Below, piece after piece: positions 10,376 through 19,092 of a stretch of 64,000 nt of DNA (the first letter of the stretch is position 1; the number at the start of each line of letters is the position of its first letter). A program made the position numbers and the translations under genes. The stretch comes from Saprospiraceae bacterium (GTDB lineage Bacteria; Bacteroidota; Bacteroidia; Chitinophagales; Saprospiraceae): contig JANQPA010000008.1 in the NCBI GenBank assembly GCA_028285545.1, forward strand, positions 62,001 through 126,000, read 5' to 3'. The notes beneath the pieces were generated by a model that was given only the letters and a program-made list of their open reading frames with translations, was not told where the DNA came from and did not search any database.

Positions 10376-11501
10376 AACTGGATGATTGAGTCAGAGTGGT
10401 TTGAGAAAAAAGTCGATTTACTATAGGATTAAGGTAATTTTCACCCACCCATTGAACAACAGGGACAGCAACGGCATCCCCAAATCCAAAAAGTTTCTCG
10501 GTATTACTTCCCGTAAGTCTAAAGTCTCCAGCACCCATAAGTTTGGCGTATTCAGATGCTGACATATACCTGATTTTAACCTCGCCGATGCCAACCTTCA
10601 AAAGGATTTGTCTTGCGCTCCCACCTTTGGGAGTGCGAAGACACCCAGCAATGCCATCATTCCTGACTTCCGCCATAGATTTGCCTTTACGAACACGCCT
10701 GAAAGCTGTAAGGTATTTGTACTCATTCTTATTTATGAGTTCTTCGACGATTTGAAAATGGCGCTCACTCATTTGACTTAAGAGATAATCGGTCCGCTTC
10801 TGATTCCACCATTCCGGTGAATTGTCCGGTGTTTCATCAATCATATCCTTCAATGATAGGGTAAGCTCAGGAAAATCAGGTAGAGGTCTGAAATTCCATT
10901 TAATAGAAGGATTATCTTTTATGAACTGTATTAGTTTTGATGGCCTTGCTTCAGTTTCCGCAGGAATATTTGAGTTGCGTGTGGGGTCATTCTGGACACC
11001 AACTATAAATAGGCGTCGTCGGCTTTGGGGCAGGAAGTGCCTTGCGTCAATAACAAATGAATCCACATCATAACCAAGGCTATTTAGGGCTCGAAGTGCT
11101 TGTTTGAAGTCATCCCCTTTGCGGGAGTTTAAGAATCCTTCAACATTTTCCAAAAGGACCAATGGTGGTCTTCGGCTTCCCATAGAATTTAGAAGCTCTG
11201 TAAATCCCCAAAATGCAGAAGATTGATTGCCTGCAAGACCTTTTCGTCGGCCAGCGAGGGAAAGGTCAGTACATGGGAAAGATGCAGTTGCAAGGGTTAC
11301 GGTTGGTATATCTTGTGCTTTGAGTTGGTGAATATCTTCAAGATGAAAGTGATCACTATCTTCAAAATGGTGGCAGTAGAGTTTTCCTTTTTTGGGATCG
11401 ATATCGTTTGCATAGCTAATCCTCCATCCAGACTGCTCAAGCCCTATGCGCATAAGACCAATACCTGCAAAGAATTCAGCAAAAGTGTTATTACGGTTCA
11501 T
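10365..11501 (-). CDS. DNA (cytosine-5-)-methyltransferase of a restriction-modification pair
   Basis: 378 residues with all major m5C methyltransferase motifs in order. Motif I is FAEFFAGIGLMRIGLEQSGW (SAM binding). Motif IV is FPCTDLSLAG with nucleophile Cys77, and motif VI is LLENVEGF (Glu118). Motif VIII is QSRRRLFIVG. A target-recognition region covers about 185-300, and motifs IX/X end with YMSASEYAKLMGAG and FGFGDAVAVPVVQW. It methylates cytosine C5 in a specific duplex site and would protect host DNA from the linked nuclease. It is the first gene of the two-gene unit, with a 296-base gap upstream to the next gene, which is on the opposite strand. R-M pairs are often horizontally acquired, and it sits between housekeeping genes. 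Confidence 0.93.
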   Translation of the reverse strand: MNRNNTFAEFFAGIGLMRIGLEQSGWRISYANDIDPKKGKLYCHHFEDSDHFHLEDIHQLKAQDIPTVTLATASFPCTDLSLAGRRKGLAGNQSSAFWGFTELLNSMGSRRPPLVLLENVEGFLNSRKGDDFKQALRALNSLGYDVDSFVIDARHFLPQSRRRLFIVGVQNDPTRNSNIPAETEARPSKLIQFIKDNPSIKWNFRPLPDFPELTLSLKDMIDETPDNSPEWWNQKRTDYLLSQMSERHFQIVEELINKNEYKYLTAFRRVRKGKSMAEVRNDGIAGCLRTPKGGSARQILLKVGIGEVKIRYMSASEYAKLMGAGDFRLTGSNTEKLFGFGDAVAVPVVQWVGENYLNPIVNRLFSQTTLTQSSSYVD

Positions 11502-11760
11502 AGGTAAGCCCTGCTGTTTTAATCAAATTTTTCATAATTCTAAAAGTACAATTTTCCATTTGTCCATAAAAACGCTTCTTAAATTGTCCAGCATAATAGA
11601 AAATAGAAGCCTAGTTTTAAACAAATACTTATATTTTTCCAAAAATAAAACATTTTGATTAAAAAACCAGAGGTTCATAATTGTCTAGTCTAATCCTTCT
11701 GGCTCTCTGGTCAACCTATTAAATTATCCTTAGGAAAAATATAATGACAAAAATATTTAT

Positions 11761-11768
11761 TAACTTTG
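11761..11768 (+). promoter_or_regulatory. Candidate -7 box (TAACTTTG) upstream of the B3-like hydrolase
   Basis: TAACTTTG fits the Bacteroidota -7 consensus TAnnTTTG. It lies 29 bases upstream of the ATG at 11798. Because it would lie inside the frame if translation began at 11744, it favours the 11798 start. No good TTTG -33 box was seen, so support is modest. Confidence 0.35.
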
Positions 11769-11797
11769 AAATTCAAAGTACTTTAAAAAAAAACAGC

Positions 11798-12895
11798 ATG
11801 AATACCTCATCATCCAGTCACTCAAAGAAAATAAAATTGCGAAAATGGACTTTAAAAGGTGCATTAATCTCTCCTTTGATCATAATAATTTTATCCTTAC
11901 TGATGGCAGATCCTGCGATGAGAATTGTATTAGTCCTCACATTAGCCTCAATAGCGGGAATGTTTACAACACGTTTTATTTATGCAATTAAGACCAATAG
12001 CAAGTTTTGGCGCAGAATTGGCTTAGGAATACTCTCCTTTTTTAGCCTATTAATCGTATTCCTTGCCATCAAATGGAAGCACATATCGGATAAGGGTGGG
12101 CAAATTCGGCAAGAGCCCTTTTGCATAGCCGGTAATCTTTACTATGTAGGCACAAAGGAGGTTACTTCTTTTCTTCTGACAAGTTCTGAAGGTCATATAC
12201 TAATAGACGGAGGTTATCCAGGTACTGCTGATATGATCATAAAGAATATAGAAATTCTGGGTCATAAAATCACCGATGTCAAAATATTACTAAACTCACA
12301 TGCACACTTGGATCATGCTGGGGGATTATCCGCCTTACAAAAAGCATCAGGGGCAGAACTCTGGATTAGCGAAGCAGACGCCGAACTGATTGCTTCGGGT
12401 GGTTCGGGCAAACGCAATTTGGGTCTTATGAATTTCCTTGTTTATATAGGAATGGCAAAATTTCCAATACCTCATATCCATCATAAATTTAAAGATGGAA
12501 CTAAAATCACTCTTGACTCCATTGAACTTACGGCACATATCACACCGGGCCATACTCCAGGATGTACCACATGGGCAATCCCTCTAAAGGAAAATGGCCA
12601 GGAGCTACTTGCTGTCAGCATTGGCAGCCTTACTTTGATTCCTTCCTCATTATTTGGAGAAAAGTACGACGAACAATTACAGAATGAATTTAACCATAGC
12701 TTTGAAGTATTACGAAACCTACCTGCTGATATCTTTTTAGGTTCACATGCAAGTTTCTTTAACATGAAAGAAAAACTGAAACAAAGAGATACCTCGCTGA
12801 ACAAAGTTGCTCCTTTTGTTGACAAAGAGGGGTATCTGAAATATATTAAGGATGCAGAAAAGGAATTAAAAAAGGCGCTTGAAAAACAACAATAA
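11798..12895 (+). CDS. Membrane-tethered metallo-beta-lactamase-fold hydrolase, subclass B3-like
   Basis: 365 residues from ATG 11798; an alternative ATG lies 18 codons upstream. An N-terminal membrane region (about 15-90, two or three helices) precedes a metallo-beta-lactamase domain. The zinc ligands are visible: HAHLDH (His168, His170, Asp172, His173), GHTPGCTTW carrying the next His, and a later GSHASFF His. The GHTPGCTTW spacing and the late SHxSFF are typical of subclass B3 beta-lactamases. However, B3 enzymes usually carry a simple signal peptide, not several helices. It may therefore be an exported beta-lactamase or a related hydrolase acting at the outer face of the inner membrane. 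Drug resistance is not established by sequence alone. Confidence 0.75.
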   Translation: MNTSSSSHSKKIKLRKWTLKGALISPLIIIILSLLMADPAMRIVLVLTLASIAGMFTTRFIYAIKTNSKFWRRIGLGILSFFSLLIVFLAIKWKHISDKGGQIRQEPFCIAGNLYYVGTKEVTSFLLTSSEGHILIDGGYPGTADMIIKNIEILGHKITDVKILLNSHAHLDHAGGLSALQKASGAELWISEADAELIASGGSGKRNLGLMNFLVYIGMAKFPIPHIHHKFKDGTKITLDSIELTAHITPGHTPGCTTWAIPLKENGQELLAVSIGSLTLIPSSLFGEKYDEQLQNEFNHSFEVLRNLPADIFLGSHASFFNMKEKLKQRDTSLNKVAPFVDKEGYLKYIKDAEKELKKALEKQQ

Positions 12896-12949
12896 AAAGG
12901 AGGCTTGAAAGTTTAACAACAGTATTCTTATCTTTATTATAAAAAGAAT

Positions 12950-13198
12950 ATGCAAGCAGAAATATTCTTCAATTTTAGGCCTTTAGTACTACAAGCTCGA
13001 AATGCTGATGACGATTTATTTAACAAGATAATTTTCATAGGAGCAGCACTTCTCATCTTATTATTTGTTATCAGAATTATTAGGTCAATTAAGTTGAAAG
13101 GCCTGACTAATAACTATTTTGTAGATAAAATTTTGGTCCCGACTTTAGTAGCAGTTTTAGCTGGGATTATCCTCTTCTTCCTTTTTGGGAATAAATAA
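12950..13198 (+). CDS. Small two-helix membrane protein, unknown
   Basis: 82 residues with two clear transmembrane helices (about 24-43 and 60-79) joined by a basic loop (RIIRSIKLKGLTNNYF). It ends LFGNK. No family recognised. It starts 54 bases after the metallo-hydrolase stop on the same strand and could be cotranscribed. A TATCTTTA stretch at 12929-12936 with TTG 21 bases upstream is a possible weak promoter of its own. Hydrophobicity pattern and codon structure support a real gene, but function is unknown. Confidence 0.55.
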   Translation: MQAEIFFNFRPLVLQARNADDDLFNKIIFIGAALLILLFVIRIIRSIKLKGLTNNYFVDKILVPTLVAVLAGIILFFLFGNK

Positions 13199-13334
13199 TT
13201 CCCTGGTCACTAGGAAGTTTGTTCGGTAAAATTTGCAAATAAATAATTATTGCTAGTCTGCAGAATTTCTACCATCCTCTTCAGCCTTTCCGCCCTATTT
13301 CCTGGATTTTGTATCTTGTATAAAATCTACACCT

Positions 13335-14864
13335 ATGAAAAAACTACAAATCCCTATGCTTTGGCTACTCCTGAGTATAGCAGTCATAGCCTGTCAATCC
13401 AAAACCAATACTTCCTCTACAAGCAATGATGAAGATAATTCGGAGGAACTTGGCACTGGGGTTCCCATTTCCAATTACATAAATGCAAAAGATGAAAGCT
13501 TCAGCCTGGGAGAAGCTCATTTTGGTGATCTGGACAGCATGCTGTTGCGCCGGGAAATCAGGGCCCTTGTTCCTTATAATCAGACCTATTACTTTATCGA
13601 CGGAGCTGAAAGACATGGAATTGCTTATGAGTCTTTGACCCTCCTGGAAAAGGAATTAAAAAAGAAGTTTAAATCGCAAGCACCGACCCTGAACCTCATT
13701 TTCATCCCTGTTACGAGAGATCAGCTTATTCCTGCCCTTGCAAGTGGTTTTGGAGATATCGCTGCCGGCAACCTAACCATTATCCCTGAAAGGCAGGAAC
13801 ATGTCGATTTTTCCAATCCTTTCATTAGTGATGCCAAGGAGATACTTATTTCCGGGCCTAAATCACCTAAAGTTGAATCCCTGGCCGATTTATCTGGAAA
13901 AACCCTCTATGTTCGTCAATCCAGTAGTTATTATGCCCATTTACAACAGCTTAATGACTCACTGGAAACCGTGGGAATACAAGCCATTGAAATCGAATTA
14001 GCGGAAGAATTGCTGGAAGATGAAGATATTCTGCAAATGGTCAATGCAGGATTAGTTCCTTTCACTATTGTCGATCTGCATAAAGCAGGCCTTTGGGCAA
14101 AGATATTGGAAGATATTACCGTTCATGAAGATCTGGCCATCCACACTGGAGGTAAAATTGCATGGGCCTTCCGAAAAAACAGCCCTCTGCTTGCAAAAGA
14201 GATTAATTCCTTTGTTGAAACCCACAAAAAAGGAACTTTGATGGGGAACATACTACTAAACCGATATTTAAAAAATACCGATCGATTAAAAAACCATACC
14301 GCAGAGCAGGAAATGGCAAAATTTAATTCGACCATTAATTATTTTAAAAAATATGGGGAGCAATACAATTTTGATTGGCTACTTTTGGCTGCTCAGGGCT
14401 ACCAGGAGTCCCGGCTAGATCAAAACCTGGTGAGCAGAGTTGGTGCCAGGGGAATCATGCAGGTTCGTAATAGTACGGCCAGAGATCCCAATATCAATAT
14501 CCCGGATATTTCCACCCCGGAAAATAATATCCATGCAGGTACTAAATACATGCGATTTTTACGAAACAGATATTACGAAAATCTTTATATGGATTCTTTT
14601 AATAAAGACATCTTTACCCTCGCTTCCTATAATGCCGGCCCGAGGCGAATTGCGCAAATGAGGAAAAAAGCTATCGACAATAATCTTGACCCCAACGTAT
14701 GGTTCCATAACGTAGAGTTGATCACGGCCCGAGAGGTAGGTCGCGAACCCGTGGATTATGTTGGAAACATTTACAAATACTACCTTTCCTATAAATTAGC
14801 CAATAGATTTTTGAAGCAAAAAGATGAGTTGCAGTCAGAGGAGGGGAGTAATTCAGGCGGCTAA
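13335..14864 (+). CDS. mltF: MltF-like lytic transglycosylase lipoprotein
   Basis: 509 residues. The lipoprotein signal has lipobox IAVIAC (Cys20), so it is membrane-anchored in the periplasm. Next comes an extracellular solute-binding (SBP_bac_3) module (about 75-300). It is followed by a C-terminal SLT lytic transglycosylase domain (about 335-490) with catalytic Glu358 in YQESRLDQ, the GARGIMQV loop and ASYNAGPRR. This two-domain order defines MltF, which cleaves peptidoglycan glycan strands to 1,6-anhydro products. In the E. coli enzyme the binding module regulates activity through cell-wall peptides. A Ser/Thr/Asn-rich linker follows the lipid anchor. It is monocistronic as far as spacing shows. 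Confidence 0.9.
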   Translation: MKKLQIPMLWLLLSIAVIACQSKTNTSSTSNDEDNSEELGTGVPISNYINAKDESFSLGEAHFGDLDSMLLRREIRALVPYNQTYYFIDGAERHGIAYESLTLLEKELKKKFKSQAPTLNLIFIPVTRDQLIPALASGFGDIAAGNLTIIPERQEHVDFSNPFISDAKEILISGPKSPKVESLADLSGKTLYVRQSSSYYAHLQQLNDSLETVGIQAIEIELAEELLEDEDILQMVNAGLVPFTIVDLHKAGLWAKILEDITVHEDLAIHTGGKIAWAFRKNSPLLAKEINSFVETHKKGTLMGNILLNRYLKNTDRLKNHTAEQEMAKFNSTINYFKKYGEQYNFDWLLLAAQGYQESRLDQNLVSRVGARGIMQVRNSTARDPNINIPDISTPENNIHAGTKYMRFLRNRYYENLYMDSFNKDIFTLASYNAGPRRIAQMRKKAIDNNLDPNVWFHNVELITAREVGREPVDYVGNIYKYYLSYKLANRFLKQKDELQSEEGSNSGG

Positions 14865-14994
14865 AAATAATAGCTGAAGAAATACTTTCTTTGCTGCTAT
14901 TTTCCCATAATATCCAATAGGATTTGCTTATAATTTTTTATTAATTTAGGCAAGGCTTCTCATTGTTAATAACCTTTTTTTATTTAGCAAATTT

Positions 14995-15858
14995 ATGAAA
15001 GAGCAAATTCTCAATAATATTGAGCAAATAGGGATATTCATTGGAATAATTATGGGTACCATTCTTCTAGCCTTTTTGGTAAATCGCTTTTTTAGAAGGC
15101 TTATCCGGAGATCCACTAATCATATGAATAATGATCCGACCAATTATCTTTTTTTAAGACATGCCTTATCCGGATTAATTTATGTTGTTGGTTTTAGCTT
15201 GGCCATTTATATGATGCCGAATCTTAGAATGATCGCTAATTCTCTACTTGCAGGTGCCGGTATACTTGCTGTGGCCGTAGGTTTTGCTTCTCAGCATGCC
15301 CTAAGTAATATAATAAGTGGCTTATTTATTATCATTTTTAAGCCTTTTAGGGTGAAGGACCGAATACAAATCAGGGAATTAAGCGGAGTGGTTGAAGATA
15401 TCACCTTACGACATACGGTTATCAAAAATTTTGAAAACCGGCGTATTCTTATTCCCAATTCGGTTATTAGCGACGAAATTATTGTTAATGCAGATTTTGA
15501 GGATGAAAAAATCTGTAAATGGATAGAAATTGGTATAAGTTATGACAGCAATATTGACCGGGCTAAAGAAATCATGAGGGAGGAAGTTTTAACTCATCCC
15601 CTCAACATAGATCCACGAACGCCAGAACAAGTTGAAGCAGGAGAACCTTTGGTTCCTGTCAGAGTTATTGCACTTGCTGAATCGTCCATAAATCTTCGTG
15701 CCTGGGCTTGGACTAAAGATAATGCAGATGCCTTTTCCATGGGCTGCGATTTAATAGAAAGTATTAAAAAGCGCTTTGACCTCGAAGAAATAGAAATTCC
15801 TTTTCCTTACCGTACCATTGTTCATAAAAATATGATCCCCAATGAGCAAAAAACATAA
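14995..15858 (+). CDS. Small-conductance mechanosensitive channel (MscS family)
   Basis: 287 residues. Transmembrane helices lie at about 10-30, 55-75 and 85-115. The pore-lining helix is Ala/Gly-rich (SLLAGAGILAVAVGFASQ), as in MscS TM3, followed by the beta domain signature PFRVKDRIQI and a C-terminal alpha/beta vestibule. It opens under membrane tension to release solutes on hypo-osmotic shock. Its last 17 bases overlap the start of the CorA gene, so the two are almost certainly one transcript, joining osmotic release with divalent-cation transport. Length is that of a minimal MscS. Confidence 0.92.
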   Translation: MKEQILNNIEQIGIFIGIIMGTILLAFLVNRFFRRLIRRSTNHMNNDPTNYLFLRHALSGLIYVVGFSLAIYMMPNLRMIANSLLAGAGILAVAVGFASQHALSNIISGLFIIIFKPFRVKDRIQIRELSGVVEDITLRHTVIKNFENRRILIPNSVISDEIIVNADFEDEKICKWIEIGISYDSNIDRAKEIMREEVLTHPLNIDPRTPEQVEAGEPLVPVRVIALAESSINLRAWAWTKDNADAFSMGCDLIESIKKRFDLEEIEIPFPYRTIVHKNMIPNEQKT

Positions 15859-16897
15859 AAAAATAGGCTTGCCTCCTGGCTCAGTAGTGTTTACGGGTAG
15901 TCGTAAGGTCGAAAAAATAGGCATCCATTATTTACAATATGACTTCGATCATTTCAAAGAATCAGTATTGGACAATCATACTGAAATAACATTTCATCAA
16001 TCCAAAGAAGATTCGATTGATTGGTATGATATCAGAGGATTACACGATTCAAATTTAATTGAAACAATTGGCAAAACGTTTCAAATACACCCTCTTATCC
16101 AAGAAGATATTGTGGATATCAATCAACGCCCTAAATTTGAAGAGTATGAAAATGGATTATTTATCATCATTAGGGCATTAGCTTTTGATAAACCCAAGGT
16201 AGAAATTAGCACTGAACAAGTAGCTGTCTATTTTTGCAAAGGCCTGCTATTCAGTTTCCAGGAAACTCAGAGCGATTTGTTCAAATCTGCACGCCAACGG
16301 ATTCAAAGTGGGAAAGGACGAATTCGTCAACGTGGAACAGATTACCTGGCCTATGCTTTAATGGATGAAGTAGTAGATCATTATTTTTTTGTACTAGACC
16401 AAGTGGAGCAAGTAATCGAACAGCTTGAGGAAGATCTATTATCAAAAGCTGAGAGTAATATAAAAGATCGTATCCACCACTTAAAAAAAGAACTTTTTAT
16501 TGCCAGAAAAAGTATCGCCCCTCTTAGAGAAGCTATTAGTAAATTTTCTAAGACAGAAAATGAAATAATTGATGAAAGTTCTTCAGTATTTTTACGCGAT
16601 CTTCATGATCATACCATTCAGGTTATGGATATGGTAGAAAATTACAGAGATATACTACATGGACTTCATGATTTGCATCTTTCAGAGATCAGTTTCAGGA
16701 TGAACCAGGTGATGAAAGTATTAACGATCATTACAACAATATTTGTACCCCTTTCCTTTCTCGCAGGTTTATACGGAATGAATTTTAATAATATGCCGGA
16801 ATTACAATACAAAAATGGTTATTTCATTCTACTTGGAGTGATGGTTTTGATTTTAGTTGGCTTACTAATTTGGTTCAGAAATAAAAAATGGCTGTAG
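15842..16897 (+). CDS. corA: CorA-family magnesium/cobalt transporter
   Basis: 351 residues. A large soluble N-terminal domain (about 1-285) with long charged helices precedes two C-terminal transmembrane helices (about 292-312 and 325-345). The diagnostic YGMNF motif (GLYGMNFNNMPE) sits at the end of the first helix. CorA forms pentameric inner-membrane channels for Mg2+, also Co2+/Ni2+. It overlaps the MscS gene by 17 bases, so its translation is probably coupled. It is followed by a 61-base inverted-repeat element (16911-16971) before the convergent carbonic anhydrase gene. Confidence 0.93.
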   Translation: MSKKHKKIGLPPGSVVFTGSRKVEKIGIHYLQYDFDHFKESVLDNHTEITFHQSKEDSIDWYDIRGLHDSNLIETIGKTFQIHPLIQEDIVDINQRPKFEEYENGLFIIIRALAFDKPKVEISTEQVAVYFCKGLLFSFQETQSDLFKSARQRIQSGKGRIRQRGTDYLAYALMDEVVDHYFFVLDQVEQVIEQLEEDLLSKAESNIKDRIHHLKKELFIARKSIAPLREAISKFSKTENEIIDESSSVFLRDLHDHTIQVMDMVENYRDILHGLHDLHLSEISFRMNQVMKVLTIITTIFVPLSFLAGLYGMNFNNMPELQYKNGYFILLGVMVLILVGLLIWFRNKKWL

Positions 16898-16910
16898 CTT
16901 TAGAATAGAT

Positions 16911-16971
16911 GGGCCTGTGTAAAACCAATTTCAATATCATTATCGTTATCAGTTTAATTTTACACAAGCCC
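16911..16971. repeat. 61-bp inverted-repeat element between convergent genes
   Basis: GGGCCTGTGTAAAA and TTTTACACAAGCCC form 14-bp arms with one mismatch around a 33-base AT-rich centre. It lies between the stops of corA and the carbonic anhydrase gene and may act as a two-way terminator. The same arm sequence (GGGnTTGTGTAAAA type) bounds the larger element at 20931-21060, so the two look like members of one repeat family. Confidence 0.6.
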
Positions 16972-16985
16972 AGCATCCTTTTTTG

Positions 16986-17729
16986 TTATTCCATAAAACT
17001 TACTTTTCCAGTATCCATATCATAAACAGCTCCTACAATCTTAATTTCACCCTTATCCTCCATCTCCTTTAAAATAGGGCTATTCATTCTAATTTCTTCT
17101 TTAGTATTCTTTACATTGCTTTCACAAACCATATGCACAAAGTCTTCGTTTTTCGAATTTCGCTCACCATCATAGGACACCACTTCAACTGCCGGTCTAA
17201 TTTTCTCAAGCATGGGTGTGATGTTTCCCAATTTCACGTCGTCAATAGCAGCTTTTACCGCTCCACAATGCTCATGCCCCATTACTAAGATTAATTTGGA
17301 TCCAGATACTTTGCAGGCAAATTCCATACTTCCCAAAATATCTTCATTGACAAAGTTGCCTGCTACCCTGGCCACGAAAATATCTCCGATTCCGCGATCA
17401 AAGACATCTTCCACTGGTACTCTACTATCTACACAGGAAAGGACAATCGCTTTGGGGTATTGAGCATTAGTACTCTTTCTAACCTGTGCCGAATGATTTC
17501 TGGTAGTCAGGTCATTGTTTACAAACCGCTCATTCCCCTCTTTAAATACCTTGATAACATCATCTGGGCTAAGAGCTGCTTGTTCCTCAGCTGTTAAAAC
17601 TTTTTCTACTAATCCGGTAATTTCATTTTCTGTTGGCTCTATGGCCGCCTCAGTACTCTTATCTGATTGCTGGCATGCATTCAGAAAAAGTAAAATGACA
17701 ACTGCGAATAGGAACGTGATATTCTTCAT
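16986..17729 (-). CDS. Exported lipoprotein beta-class carbonic anhydrase
   Basis: 247 residues. The lipoprotein signal ends LFLNAC (Cys19), then a polar linker, then a beta-carbonic anhydrase domain (about 50-247). Zinc ligands and dyad are present: CVDSR gives Cys99, Asp101 and Arg103, and GHEHCGAV gives His152 and Cys155. It interconverts CO2 and bicarbonate. Most bacterial beta enzymes are cytosolic, whereas this one should sit on the periplasmic side of a membrane. The C-terminal part is normal for the family. An inverted repeat lies just upstream of its start (17753-17784). Confidence 0.9.
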   Translation of the reverse strand: MKNITFLFAVVILLFLNACQQSDKSTEAAIEPTENEITGLVEKVLTAEEQAALSPDDVIKVFKEGNERFVNNDLTTRNHSAQVRKSTNAQYPKAIVLSCVDSRVPVEDVFDRGIGDIFVARVAGNFVNEDILGSMEFACKVSGSKLILVMGHEHCGAVKAAIDDVKLGNITPMLEKIRPAVEVVSYDGERNSKNEDFVHMVCESNVKNTKEEIRMNSPILKEMEDKGEIKIVGAVYDMDTGKVSFME

Positions 17730-17752
17730 AATGTATGTTTATTTTAAAAAAG

Positions 17753-17784
17753 TAGTTTTACTATTATAAGTACAAGTAAAACTA
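17753..17784. promoter_or_regulatory. Inverted repeat upstream of the carbonic anhydrase gene
   Basis: TAGTTTTAC and GTAAAACTA (9 bp, perfect) flank a 14-base AT-rich spacer, 24 bases upstream of the ATG. The position fits an operator or promoter-overlapping site. No known regulator motif is recognised. The rest of the gap up to 17914 shows nothing else. Confidence 0.35.
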
Positions 17785-17914
17785 TTATTTGTTCGCGATG
17801 GCCGGTTTTACCAAGCCATTACACTATGATTTATATCGACAGAAAATTCTGGAATTTCTCTAATTCCTAATCAAAAAGAAGCAAATAGCTATTTAATAAT
17901 AGGAAATTTATTGC

Positions 17915-18928
17915 TCAGTTCATCTTCTTCAAAGACATTTTATAGACAGGTTCGTTTTTTCCATTATATCCTTCAATTTCCTGTTTTTGAGAATTTTTCA
18001 GAACCCACTTAATGATTTCAATCTTGTTATCACTGGGTACATCAAAAATTTCTCTTTTTAAAAACGAAGCCTCTCCTCCTTTTAAGGATTTAGAAAAATA
18101 CAAGGTTTGACTTTCCCCTTTGATATTATTCAAGGTATAAAATACCCATTCTGAGGAGTTCCTCAAATAAGTTGCGAAAACGATTTCTTTGCTAACCTGG
18201 TCTTTTTCTTGAATTATTTGATATCCCATTACCGCACAATTGCTAAGGAAGGGTTTCATAACCCTGAAGGTCTTTTTTATGCTGGTTTGATCATTAGTAA
18301 AAAATGTGGTCTTGCCCTCCCATTCTCCAAGAAAGGGCCTCAATTCTTCCAATACGCTATCATCACAGTTATAGCCATCACCATAGGTAAACCAGGCATT
18401 TTCTCCGACTTCAATAAGTGAGGTAAAATCCTGGAGTCTATTAAATTCAGCAATATTTCGAGTGAACCAGGTTCTCATAGAATCGGTTGAAAAGCCAGTA
18501 TCCCACCTAAAAGAATTTTCACTCACATCCGAAAAAGTGTACCTATTGGCATAGGCTGTGCCTACCGGAACATTATTATTGGCATTAGAGGTGGTGCCGT
18601 ATTGATACAATTGAATTCTTCCATGATGATGGGTTCCTTGTAAAGAGGACATATTGGAAGCATTCCTTCCAGGCCAACTCTGAAGCATTACCCATTTATC
18701 AAGATTCGAATCAAAGTACCGGATACTAAAACCCGCCGTTTTGCTTCCCGAAATAATAGAATCATTATAAGCTAGTTCAATAAGTGCTTTTCCATCGAGG
18801 GCAGAAAATACTTTGTGTCTGGAATCAATCCCGGGTACATAATGATCCAGTTTCTGCCAAGATTTCCAGGTTACCTTCCAGAGATTGGAGGAAGTTTGAA
18901 AGTTGAGAAATCTCCAATCTGAAGTCAT
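17915..18928 (-). CDS. Uncharacterised protein without signal peptide, beta-rich
   Basis: 337 residues. The ATG at 18928 is the only usable start, because a TGA lies four codons upstream in frame. There is no signal peptide or membrane segment. It is rich in aromatic residues and predicted strands, with two similar halves: an N-terminal one (WKVTWKSWQKLDHYVPG, RYFDSNLDKWVMLQSWPG) and a C-terminal one opening with FLGEWEGKTTFF. Both recall lipocalin-like or DUF1579-type domains that bind small molecules. Family assignment is tentative and no catalytic residue is evident. It stands alone, convergent to nothing, with 164 bases to the next gene. Confidence 0.6.
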   Translation of the reverse strand: MTSDWRFLNFQTSSNLWKVTWKSWQKLDHYVPGIDSRHKVFSALDGKALIELAYNDSIISGSKTAGFSIRYFDSNLDKWVMLQSWPGRNASNMSSLQGTHHHGRIQLYQYGTTSNANNNVPVGTAYANRYTFSDVSENSFRWDTGFSTDSMRTWFTRNIAEFNRLQDFTSLIEVGENAWFTYGDGYNCDDSVLEELRPFLGEWEGKTTFFTNDQTSIKKTFRVMKPFLSNCAVMGYQIIQEKDQVSKEIVFATYLRNSSEWVFYTLNNIKGESQTLYFSKSLKGGEASFLKREIFDVPSDNKIEIIKWVLKNSQKQEIEGYNGKNEPVYKMSLKKMN

Positions 18929-19092
18929 TTTCCAACTTCAGGAATAGAGAAAAAGTGCTTAAAAATATTCCCTTCTCATAAACTAGGAGCGCTTGATTTA
19001 ATTTAAGTTCATTGTAACAGGCAAATTCTATTTTTATATTAATTTAAGTGGTAAATAGAGCCTCCACAGTATAGAAACTTAAAAAATAGAAA

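Noticed and set aside
11502-11743. Promoter or controller gene for the restriction-modification unit
   Set aside because: No TAnnTTTG box on the minus strand and no small HTH frame were found; only a weak ACCAGAG/CTCTGGT repeat is present.
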